A stretch of DNA of 64,000 bases from Atrina japonica. Lineage: Eukaryota > Mollusca > Bivalvia > Pterioida > Pinnidae. Of the stretch, positions 54,201 to 64,000 are shown in pieces (position 1 is the first letter of the stretch; every line of letters starts with the position of its first letter). The DNA is taken from assembly GCA_030159075.1 (NCBI GenBank), contig BROG01000472.1, forward strand, positions 496,001 through 560,000. Reading direction: 5' to 3'. The notes under the pieces were generated by a model that was not told the origin of the DNA, ran no database searches, and saw only the letters and a list, made by a program, of their open reading frames with translations. Made by a program: the position numbers and the translations under genes.

Positions 54201-55200
54201 AAGAATTGTTCAGGAGGGATCGACGGCGGACAGATGCAGGTCCATATGAATATATATAAACATAATTTCTGCCAAATTCTGTGTTTTCGACTAGTTTTGT
54301 AGATCTTTGCATCCTTAATTCTTTCAGGTAAAATCTTAATTCTCTTGCTTTAACAATATTAGAGAAAGTCAAAGGTTTGTGCTGACCCTTTGTTCTATTT
54401 TGAGCCATGCATATGCCTGGCAAACATAATTTACACAATCTTTATAGTATATAAACATATAGGATGATTGTGGTCAAGATTAATGTAGTTTTCGGAAATC
54501 CTTTCTGTAGAACCAATAAAAATCAATGTCTTCGTAAGGGAAGTATAGTTATGTGGACAGTAGAAATTCAAGATTTTTTTCAAGATGTTTGCAATCTACG
54601 ATTACGAATCTGAAAAATTAATACAAATGGTCAGGGCAAGCTTTTGATTACTGAACACTTCCTTCGTGCAAATTGCTTCCAGTATACCTTCAAAAGTTAT
54701 AGTTTACAGATGTTGGACACTGATGGTCTAAGACAATAGGTCACTTAAGTCAATGGTTCACGTGACCTAAAGTTATTGATGGAACATACAAATACTTATC
54801 ATGATGAAACAAACAATATAAATACACATATAATGTCGTTTTTCTTAGCAAATCAGACATATACTGTAGAATCATTAAATTTCGTGGGGTTAAAATTCCA
54901 GTTTTTTTTTTTAATTTCAAATTTCGTTGAAATAGAAAAGACCCTATTACTATTATGATTTATATAAATTATTTAGGACACAAAACACAAGATTATCATA
55001 CATACAGTTTATATATTAAATTTGAGAGTAAATCAACACATTGAAGCAATACAAACAGCAATAAATATATTTACAATATGTATAAATTACGAAAGACTAG
55101 AACATATCTTTATCAAATGTAATATTTAATTATTTGACCAGCACTAATGAAAATGTCCTCTTGCACAGACTTTCGTGTTTAGGGTCAAAAGTTGTATTTT
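54200..55200. other. No gene recognised
   Basis: AT-rich, no supported frame or repeat. Confidence 0.3.
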
Positions 55201-56040
55201 CTCATGTTTTGGTAATTCCAAATGAAATACGTCACAATTAGTACAGACGTCTCAACAACCGCCATCGAAAACGCAACTCAGTGTTTCACCTAGTGAAACA
55301 GAGTAATCAGAAACAAGACTATCATACTAACCATCGATATCCTTGTGTCAATAATTTGTCAGTTTACATCTGTATATGAAATGTTTGTATGTTGAGCACA
55401 CCCCATCATATTGGATCATTCTGAAATATAAACTCCATATGCGGGTGACTGTGGGATATTACTACTTAAATGTTAAAAATTTACGATGGGAAAGCCGAAA
55501 TTGTCTTATAGCTAGGTTGCCAATTTACCATCTGTGTCTATATACTTAAAATGTTTAAGTATGAAGTATTTGTCCTTGATTCTGTTATCTTTAATTTCCA
55601 GTTCGCTGGGATATATCGCATTGACATATGTATGAAAATTGTCATTATTAATTGACAAAATGTCAATTATATATCTTAATGTCAAATTAAAGGACACTGT
55701 GGGCTTTTTCTTTTTTTGATTCAGCAGTTTCTGAATGAAGTATGAAATCTGTTGTATCTTTAATTTCACGTCTCCGAACATTACAAATATATTGTCTTTT
55801 AGATATTCCAGCATGTTTTTTATATCAACTTCAGTGTATTTATGTATAGAATCAGAGTAGTGTTGACAAAATAAGTATCATGATAACCAATCACTAAATA
55901 TTTTAATTTTCGGGTACCACCTTTAGTGAAAAAACAGTTGTTTATGATGCTAAAAAGTCTATCTTTTATTTTTTTATGTGGAATATTTGTGCAATTGCTG
56001 AAGTTTCTCCTTAGGGGCTGTCAATATCTTGGTTAGGAGT
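55200..56040 (-). mobile_element. PLE relic, internally deleted
   Basis: Same family and orientation as 4840-6855. The minus strand gives MLEYLKDNIFVMFGDVKLKI and SFNLTLRYIIDILSINNDNF, HTYVNAIYPSELEIKD; the GIPxGxNxAP block is lost by deletion. Non-coding tail matches (CTCCATATGCGGGTGACTGT; GTCTCAACAACCGCC) reach 55230. Confidence 0.72.
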
Positions 56041-56927
56041 AAAGATAAAGGTTTGGTAGTACACAAATTTTCTGATCTATGGCTCTGACAACAGTTCTAG
56101 AATTTATTTTTTAATATCAAACCGATTTTAAGTGGTTATTAATCATTTCCCCCTTTGAACAGAATGTGATTATTCCTTTGAACAAACTTATATCCCATTC
56201 ACCCAAGGATGCTTTGTTTCTAGTCAAGTGATTCTGGAGAAGTTAAAAAAATGCAAATTTAAAATGCCAACAACTACCATATTTATATCAGAAATGTCCA
56301 CTTAAATATTTGGCAAAAACCTTTCTTCAAGATCAAGATACTAATTTCCATTAGCATAGTAAAATAGAGTGCCTTAAAAGTTTTAACAATACAGCAACAA
56401 ATTTCTTCAAAGACTTTCCTATAAGTCAAAAATACCAAGTATTCTAGGACTTTTTTAAAGTCTGTACCAAACATGTAATAATTTCCTTTCCTTAATTCAG
56501 TCACTGATGAATATTCATTACCTACCCAGTAATTTATTTGTTAAATTTATTTTCAAGTTAATGTTCTTATATACAAAATTTATAATAATACAAAAATATT
56601 GATTTAGTATACATACAAATACACTCACACACTTTTCTTTGTTGCTTTGTTTTCATGTAAACACTCTCCAATCTGCTTCATACCATTCAGCTACTATGAT
56701 ATGACGTAATTTGTTGATGTGGAGAGTGTGCAATGTTACTGGCTGCGCAATGTTACCGGACAATATTCTCGGTATCTCTATGTTAGTAGTTGTTTGGTGC
56801 GGTGTTATAAGAATCAAAGCAAGCTAAAATGAAAATACAGTCTTTCTCCTTGAAATCACCAGACATATTTATGTTGCTAAGAAGAAAGATCATTTGTATT
56901 ATTATTGGTTTTACAGTATTGATCCTG

Positions 56928-57056
56928 TTACTTATCCGAGGTTAAGCTTATCCATAGTTTTTCAATAGGCTTGTTTTTGGATCCATCTATCACATCTTTA
57001 ACAATTTTCAACAGTTCCTCATGAAGGATATCTTCTTGTTTATCAGCATTTATGAC
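56928..57056 (-). CDS. Probable last exon of thymidylate kinase
   Basis: A minus-strand acceptor (TTTTTTCCAG) at 57057-57066 is followed by 42 codons to TAA (56930-56928): VINADKQEDILHEELLKIVK, DVIDGSKNKPIEKLWISLTS. This resembles the C-terminal end of animal dTMP kinase, the enzyme that makes dTDP from dTMP: a short strand followed by 'D-A-x-K-x-x-x-x-V/L-H-E-x-I/L' and a final helix with 'KPxxxLW'. Upstream exons would lie to the right on the minus strand; I could not identify any with certainty in the remaining 7 kb. The assignment rests on a short exon. Confidence 0.5.
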   Translation of the reverse strand, partial: VINADKQEDILHEELLKIVKDVIDGSKNKPIEKLWISLTSDK

Positions 57057-57109
57057 CTGGAAAAAATAATTATCATTTTACAATAAAGCTAGAAAAATAA
57101 CAAACTTAT

Positions 57110-57310
57110 GATAGCCTTGCCACAGGCTATTTGATGAGGACACAATTTGTGGTCCCTTTTGGAGCCCCATTGGGCCCAAACTCCTTTTCATGAATAAATT
57201 TTTATCGGGCTTCACACGAAAATATTATCTGCCAAGTTTAGTTAAAACTGACCCATTGGTTCTTCAGCAGAAGTAAAAATGTCTAAAATCACAGTATTGA
57301 AAGACCTGGT
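57110..57310. repeat. Dispersed repeat fragment (GGCCCA family)
   Basis: Non-coding text GGAGCCCCATTGGGCCCAAA ... ATTATCTGCCAAGTTTAGTT ... TTCTTCAGCAGAAG, of the same style as 52890-54200. Confidence 0.55.
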
Positions 57311-57485
57311 ACAATTGATGGCAATCATAAGTTTAAATGAGGTGCTATATGTTAAGTATAATTTTAAAGAATACATATTCTGTTACTTAGAATGCTGTGA
57401 ATCACAAAGGCTCCTAAATAAAGAGATAATTAAAGAAATCATACTATACTAAACAATGTGTAAAACATTTATCATACAATATTAA

Positions 57486-58200
57486 CAACAGGCCCAATGG
57501 GCCTTGACGGTCACCTGACAAACACAATTAGCTCCCATGAGCACTGACATGACAATAACTGCCCTGTGGACCTTTTTGTAGATCTTAGCATGCCGAACAT
57601 TTCTCCTTCTTAAAGTGAATTTAACTATATCTATGATATTTCAAGATAATGTCAAAAAACAGTCCAAAACACAAATAATCCACTTAAATGGGAAATAATT
57701 CCCAAAAGAGGCAACCAGAAAATTTCAGCCCTTTCAATTTTTTTGTAGATCTTTGCGTGCTGAACATTTTGCTTCTTTAAATTTCTCTCTTTTATACTTT
57801 ACAAGATAATAAGACAAAACTGTCCAAAACATAAAAAAAATTACAAAAAAGAGGAAATAACTCCCATAAGGGTCGACCCGGCAATATCATCCATATGGAC
57901 ATTTCTTTTCTTTGCATACTGAACATTTTTGCTTCTTTCACTCTCTCTATTTTTTGTATATATTTTTCAAGATAATAGGATAAAACTGACAAAAACATGA
58001 AAAATCTACTAAAACAGGAAAATAACTCCCATAAGGGGCGACCTGAAAATTTCAGACCTGTTGACTTGTTTTGTAGATCTTTGCATGCTGAACATTTTCA
58101 CATCTTTTACTTTTACTCTAGCTGTTATACTTTTCAAGATAATGTCACATACTTTTCAAGATAATGTCTAACTTTTTAAGATAATGTCAAACAAGAGGCC
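57486..58200. repeat. Diverged tandem repeat, about 165-bp unit, about 4 copies
   Basis: Starts ACAGGCCCAATGGGCCTTGA CGGTCACCTG. Units contain TTTGTAGATCTTTGCATGCT GAACATTTT, CTTTCAAGATAATNNNNNAA, AAATAACTCCCATAAGGG. Ends near the next GGCCCAAGAGGGCC block at 58196. Confidence 0.75.
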
Positions 58201-58204
58201 CAAG

Positions 58205-58795
58205 AGGGCCTCACTCTCTTACCTGAGAACCATCTACAAATGTGGAAAGAAGACCAAGAAAAATATGTACAGTGAAGCCTGTATATAGGGGTCACCCAAG
58301 GGACCAGAAAACATTGACCTTTATGTGCAGTTGACCCTTAGACACAGATTCAATTCAGTTGAAGTATGCAGTCGAGAGAGCCTCAATCTCTTACCTGAGA
58401 ACCATCTACAAATGTGGAAAGAAGACCAAGAAAAATATGTACAATGAAGCCTATATATAGGGGCCACCCAAGGGACCAGAAAACATTGACCTTTATGTGC
58501 AGTTGACCCTTAGACACAGATTCAATTCAGTTGAAGTATGCAGTCGAGAGAGCCTCAATCTATTACCTGAGAACCATCTACAAATGTGGAAAGAAGACCA
58601 AGAAAAATATGTACAATGAAGCCTGTATATAGGGGCCACCCAAGGGACCAGAAAACATTGACCTTTATGTGCAGTTGACCCTTAGGCACAGATTCAATTC
58701 AGTTGAAGAATGCAGTCAAGGGACTTTAAAAAACTGGCATTTATAAACAGGTAATCCTGATATAAAGGTGGCCACTATAGCAGGTTTTACTGTAC
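58205..58795. repeat. 172-bp tandem triplication covering a MITE and its flank
   Basis: CTCAMTCTMTTACCTGAGAA starts at about 58209, 58381 and 58553, exactly 172 bases apart, with few differences. Each unit contains part of the repeat flank and the first part of the Tigger-like MITE (58270-58792), so the duplication happened after MITE insertion. Confidence 0.9.
58270..58792 (+). mobile_element. Tigger/pogo-like MITE expanded by triplication
   Basis: Begins CAGTGAAGCCTGTATATAGG and ends ACTATAGCAGGTTTTACTG, an imperfect inverted pair, with TA on both sides (58268-58269, 58793-58794), as expected of Tc1/mariner-pogo insertion. The single-copy relative is at 37727-37911. Confidence 0.8.
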
Positions 58796-58799
58796 ATAA

Positions 58800-61400
58800 G
58801 CTGATCTGGCCAATTTATTAACAAGAGCTTAGGTGACCTAAAAATTCTAGAAATTAATTTGTGGCAAAATTCTTGCACAAAAATATTTCTTCACCTAATT
58901 ACAAGTAAAACACATTAAATGAATGCATTATAAGGAATACAAGGAGAGATAATTTAGGAAATCGTACAAAAATGAATGAAAATGACAAAGTCTGAAAAGA
59001 CCTAAAAACATTAAAGCAATATAAGCTCTCACAATGATTATTTTTGTCTCCTGACATATAGTCGAGAATATGATAAAATGTGAATTCAAATACATTATCA
59101 AACACGTGAAACGTTGTAAAAGATCTTCTTTTAGAAGTTATTTGTTTTATTAGAACTTAAGTTTTGTCTGAATAGTTAGTGTTCATATCATCTGACCTCA
59201 ACAGAATGTCGGGCAAGATCCCTTCCCGTTTCGTAATATTAACATTGACAACTTTAAATGATATTGTGTCTCAGTTCTTCTCCTTGGATTCAATTGTTGA
59301 TAGATGTTGTAATCCATTCTTGAAATGACTACAAGTGCTGTCACTTCCTTGTAGACTGCTTTTCACATCTAGCATCTAACACTGCATGCTATCTAGATTC
59401 CAGGTCATATATATAAAAGATAAAACAGGAAGTTCTTTGAAGTTTGCATACTATTATGACAAACGGTACAGTAACAGAAAAAATCAACTCCAAAAAGGTC
59501 CATTGACTAGAGATGCTAGTGGCTTACTGGAAAAATTCCTGAAATTAGAAACTGAGCCAATATGGATCGGGGGTCTGGGGGCTGCCTAGGCACTTTCTGG
59601 TGTTTGACTACAATAATGGACTTTTTGTACTTTTTTCAATATAAATTTCATTTGAAGCAAGGTGAAAACCAACCACTATGTAATATATATATATAGAAGG
59701 CTTGTTCTGCTTAGGGAAAAGGTGTAGGCTACATATAAAATGATTTGATCATTACACACAATACATAATACTGCCCCTTTACATCAAATTTACGGACATA
59801 ATCTGACATGTCAAGAAGATACCCATGCCGTCCCTTTCTTCCAGCAACGTGTTCTTAATCCCTGGCCTTGGTCAATCATTTCTATTTCAGCAGATCCATC
59901 TAAAACACTCATGTTAGATTTTCAAATTTCTCTCGGACACCATGCACGACATGTGCTTTAAACTGTCATCACTTTAGCAATGAGTCAAAGCAACATTGAT
60001 TCTGATTTGTCAATTTGGTTACAATCAACGAATGAATAAACAGATAGCAAAAGTTGTCCAATGAACCGAAAATGTATCTCGGTGGTCTGCCTAATTACAG
60101 AAAAGAAACAGACATATTGTGTTATACTAAATAACGGAATAGTAATCAAATTCCCGAATTAGTTATACTAAATAACAGAGTAGTAATCAAATCTGGAATG
60201 TATGGGGATGGAAATTAAAAATCTGGAAAACTAGCATCTCTAATTGACCCATACCAGCAGGAAAAATTACCTGTTTTCCAGATAACTTGTTTTACGGATC
60301 TAAAAAAGGCACAGTAATATTTTCCACCATAGAAAAATGACCCAAGTATATTTTCACAATAGAAAAAAAAAAAAATTCAACAGTTAATAATGACCATGTC
60401 GTACAAGTTACACATGTTTTAGTAGGCTGAAATTATAGCTATATACATGGCAATTGTGTGGTTTGCAAGCAGTGCAATTTCGTTTGAAAATTACGGTGTT
60501 TTCGATGGCATAAGTAGTTTATAATGGGCAATGACAATCCTACTAATAATATGTTCCTTAAAGGTTCCTCTAAAACAACTAAGTACTAATTGACACAACA
60601 ATTTTCTCTCCTGTCATGTAAACAACTGAAAAATCTGACATAGTGATTTCTTAAATTTGCCATGAACTGTGAACAAACAGTATAGCCCCATCATCATAAA
60701 ACCCTGTTCGGATTCACTATGTTTTTTCCTACCTGTAGTTTCATGTGCCCGAAATCACTCGTTCATATTTTTCTTATTATCCATAAAGCCTCAACCAATG
60801 CGAGTAAACGGTGCACGCAAATTCGTCATCTAATCAGATTGAGGCTATTAGACAACTTCAAAATTGTATTAGATCAAGACTTTGCGATAACTTCCGTTGC
60901 CAATCACAACTACTGTGATTGGATACTTTGAACACACTTACTCCTTTATAAATATTCATTAGTTTTGAGTGATTTCGGATACATGAAACCAGAGGTAGGC
61001 AAGTGCATAGCGATTCCGGACCATGGTTTTATGACTTTCTATATAAAAATCTATGCACATTCGGGGTTTCTAAATTTCTTTGTATTCGAAACCTAAATCA
61101 AATCGCCAAAAGCTCGAAAATTGTAACAACCCCTTTACCTTATAACAGTGTTAAATCCGAAGACAAAAGTGTCACAGGTAGGACTTCAATTCCCTTCTTA
61201 CCCAGGTAATGGTAAAAATAGCAGTGTCAATTAATACAATCTAATTTTAATGAGGATTTGACATGATCTTGTTCCATAAAGTTTCCTTTGTAATTCCTCA
61301 TGTCTGTAGTGACAGTTGCAAAATAAATGGATCTACATGTAAATGGGGAATTTACTTACATTATATTAATCAATCAATCTTGATATCTTCTTGAAATATA
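58800..61400. other. Intron-like, no exon identified
   Basis: AT-rich with several short frames and no splice-supported exon. If 56928-57056 is a thymidylate kinase exon, this should be one of its introns. An ACAAGAGCTTAGGTGACCT repeat start lies at 58821. Confidence 0.3.
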
Positions 61401-62240
61401 CAGTTCACCCCCGTTATATTGCCCTCGGTTATAACACCAAACCCACATACCACCGCTATTTCTTGAAGAATGGATTTCTTCCGATGTAATTCCCTCGTTG
61501 TAATGCCTAAACCTGCATACCGCCATAGGCCGCCAATTCTCTGGTACAAATGGTCATTTTTACATGTTAAATCCCTCCAACATATCACAAGACCAGATAA
61601 AAAACATGTAAAACTGTTAGCAGACGGTAGTTTGTTTACTTTATACTTTGACTGCAAAGGAGGATACCACAAATATTGAGTGTCATAAACTGGTATCCAG
61701 TTGTATGAACACAGTGTAGAAGTTAGACGGGGACCAACTTCCAAATGTCACAATTTTCAAATCACGGAAGTTTTTCCCTGAAAGTTGGGAAAATTTGACA
61801 TATTGTGTGATACACAGCAATTATCACACGCCAAGAAATAATCATGAGTAGATGAGATATATAAACTTAAAGCCTTTGTATTACCGGCCTGTCAAAGACT
61901 TACTTTATACAAAAAACGATGGAAGTTAACATTAGAAACGCTTTCGGGTTACATAAGAAATAGATCAAGATTTTCCGTCTGTCGAACATACATAATTCTG
62001 ATGGTTTAATTTTGGCCATTTTAATAGGGTCAATTCAGCTAATTGTCCAAACTTAACCAATAGACAAAATATCCGAATTTTTGATAGTGAGTTGTAAACA
62101 GGATATACAACAGGGATTAAAGACATGTCATGATGAAAACAACCACACCTCGAAAATAGTAAACCTCGATATATTGCCAAACCCATTATACTGCCAATAT
62201 TCAGCATAACAAAAGGTGGTGGTATATCAGGGGTGAACTG
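61401..62240 (+). mobile_element. Tigger/pogo-like non-autonomous element, 840 bp, TA duplication
   Basis: The tip CAGTTCACCCCCGTTATATT (61401) is inverted at the right as ATATCAGGGGTGAACTG (ending 62240), with TA on both sides. Subterminal repeats CCTCGGTTATAACACCAAAC and CCTCGATATATTGCCAAACC occur inside each end, as in Tigger-like families. Internal frames lack a transposase. Confidence 0.85.
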
Positions 62241-62479
62241 TATTTAAAATGTAAAAAAAAATATTTCATAACTTGTTTTCCCCAAATTTCTTAAAATAAA
62301 TATTGCAACATCACAAATATGCCCACCTTTCCCCAGCCGCCACAAAAAAAAAAAAAAAGATAAAACAAAAACAAAAAGAAAAACTAAATTTTTTTTGCCC
62401 TAGGAAAAGAGGATAAGAGACAAACTATCAACTTTTTATATTTTAAAATGATACTGAACATCTATGTCTGTTCATTACT

Positions 62480-63240
62480 GATTTCGTGGGGGATATTTAT
62501 CATATGGCAGTGGCGTAGGAAGCAAATCAAAAGAGGGTGGGGGGTGGGTGGGTGACAATTTTTTTTTGAAAGCAGTTTTCCCAGGAAAAAATTGTTATGT
62601 GCCTTTTGATTATGCAATCATGTAGAAAAAAATTTAAAAGGTGGATGTTTTAGACCGGAGACATAAAATTATACCTAATTGTGATACAATACATACATCA
62701 TGAAAAGCAGAATGATGATTCAAAGTTGGAGTAGTGTAAATATATAATTTATGAGGTGAGCAGAGTGAGGCCCAAACAATTTTTGGAAATTTTTTTCTAA
62801 TTTGGTGACATAAAATTATACCTTTTTATGATGCAATGCAAACATCATAAAAAGCAGACTGAGGATTTAAAGTAGGAGTGACGTAAATTTATTCTCTGAG
62901 TGCAGCGAGACATGAAATTTTGGGGGGAATTTGTTTTTAATTTGGTGACAAAATATTACTTTTTTCTGATGCAATGCATACACTGTATATCATCAAAAAC
63001 AGACTCAGAAATCAAAGTTGGAGTAGGTGTCAATTTACAATTTATTCGCAGAGCAGAGCAAAAAAAAAATTGGGAAATTGGATTTTAATTTTCTTACTTT
63101 TTACAGAAAAATTAAGGGTTTCACAACTATTTTAAACTTTAGGGACACACTCTCCTTAGTTACTTCACATAGTTTTAATTGTTGGATTGTTGGATTAATT
63201 GTCAGGCAATATTTTATTAGGGGTTGTGTTTTAAGCATCT
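62480..63240. repeat. Diverged tandem repeat, about 140-150 bp unit
   Basis: GGTGACATAAAATTATACCT, ATGCAATGCANACATCATNA AAAGCAGA and CAAAGTNGGAGT recur three times. A related piece lies at 52530-52640 (GGCAGACCGAGGATTTAAAG). Non-coding. Confidence 0.7.
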
Positions 63241-63259
63241 AATAGAAACAATATATACT

Positions 63260-63450
63260 TGTATTTTTCTCATTTGGGAGCTTGTACAAGTGAGAGAACC
63301 CGGTTACAATGTACCCAGAAAGAGATCACCTGCCTTCCGCAAGTAATCTGGGAAACTTTCTCACAAAAATAAGCTTAGAACTGGCACTGACAGTAAGTGA
63401 AAGACTTCAAAATTTAAAGCATGATGCTCTGACCACTCAGCCCCTATATG
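63260..63450 (-). mobile_element. Possible tRNA-derived SINE fragment
   Basis: The minus strand has GGGGCTGAGTGGTCAGAGCA, close to a tRNA A box, and GAACCGGGTT-like text near 63300, but no good B box. Low confidence. Confidence 0.25.
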
Positions 63451-63589
63451 CTGAGAAAACTGTGAAATTTACTGATATGTAGGGCAAGCACAACACAGAA
63501 TACAAAGTCAGTGGTCCAAGTTCATAAAATCCAAGATATACAGACTTGCCAACCTTTTGAAGTGTAAAAAAGGAAGGTATGCCGAGCAG

Positions 63590-63778
63590 AGCATGGTGGC
63601 AAATTTTTTTGCCATAATTTGTCTCATGATTGAAAACCCTTGATACTATTGGGTATAACTTGTTGTCACTGTTATTAGATCCATCTCTTGATATACTAAA
63701 TGGTCCACACTTCATCAATTCACAAGTTGATCTTGAAGTTTCTGTTGCCAATTCTTTAACAACAGCACCTGTTTTCAT
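63590..63778 (-). pseudogene. hAT/ZBED-like transposase-derived fragment
   Basis: From 63778 leftwards: KTGAVVKELATETSRSTCEL, then GPFSISRDGSNNSDNKLYPI and VSRVFNHET before similarity fades at about 63600. The 'PFSxxxDGSNxxxxKLYPIV' motif is typical of hAT-related proteins abundant in mollusc genomes, where the D is the first catalytic acid. Cut at both sides. Confidence 0.6.
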
Positions 63779-64000
63779 GGGACTGTTCTTATGCCTATGT
63801 ACGGGGGGAATACTTATTATATGGCCATTTTTGGTATCGGGATACCTTTTTTGTAGGAGTCAAAATTATATGGGACACCATAATAAGATCAATATCACGA
63901 GGATAACAGGGTCAACACTGAAATGACTCCTAAAGTCACTGGAATGACACATCATATTATGTTTTTGGCCATTTTTACATAATCAATATGCAGAATAAGA

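Overview
The window is eukaryotic genomic DNA, AT-rich and dominated by repeats, and most likely comes from a bivalve or other lophotrochozoan mollusc. The evidence is a multicopy tRNA-derived SINE with a mollusc-like core and tail, Penelope-like and chromodomain Ty3/gypsy relics, long minisatellites, and Polinton/Maverick elements whose proteins belong to the type common in marine invertebrates. Few host exons are visible, and most coding matter is transposon-derived and broken.

Layout. 0-11.3 kb: three minus-strand exons (11006-11227, 7880-7981, 280-606), all joined by phase-0 introns, encode about 216 residues of helix-rich protein. Their introns hold a Ty3/gypsy relic, pieces of a Penelope-like element (PLE) and SINEs. 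11.3-15.7 kb: no gene seen. 15.7-19.3 kb: a minisatellite of about 53-54 bp per unit. 19.9-34.4 kb: an outer inverted-repeat element carrying a 459-bp MITE with a 9-bp target duplication and, nested in it, a complete-ended 11,361-bp Polinton (22007-33367) with a 6-bp target duplication CACATT.

Polinton 1 carries, from left to right: an outward-facing coiled-coil gene with a histone-type 3' stem-loop, a packaging ATPase, two related PX-like core proteins, a conserved unknown protein, a chromodomain integrase, a small membrane protein, a GLG/pVI-like protein, the start of the major capsid protein fused by deletion to the end of the protease, and two unknown conserved genes. DNA polymerase B and penton were not found, and nearly every gene has a frameshift. 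Its terminal repeats (about 0.6-0.7 kb) have palindromic ends and dense ETS, CRE, CCAAT, GC-box, YY1 and NRF1-like motifs.

34.4-38.9 kb: inverted-repeat elements, a 46-bp minisatellite interrupted by a SINE, and a Tigger-like MITE. 38.9-44.4 kb: a second, rearranged Polinton relic with a BIR (inhibitor of apoptosis) gene, an integrase start, a PolB amino-terminal piece, a second coiled-coil gene with the same promoter and stem-loop, one surviving terminal repeat, and a markedly GC-rich unrecognised gene present in two versions. 44.4-46.4 kb: a LINE tail flanked by near-identical direct repeats of about 0.57-0.59 kb. 47.4-50.2 kb: a Tigger/pogo transposase relic with a PHD finger. 50.2-64 kb: hairpins, mollusc dispersed repeats, another PLE relic, a probable last exon of thymidylate kinase (56928-57056), two Tigger-like MITEs and a hAT-like fragment at the right edge.
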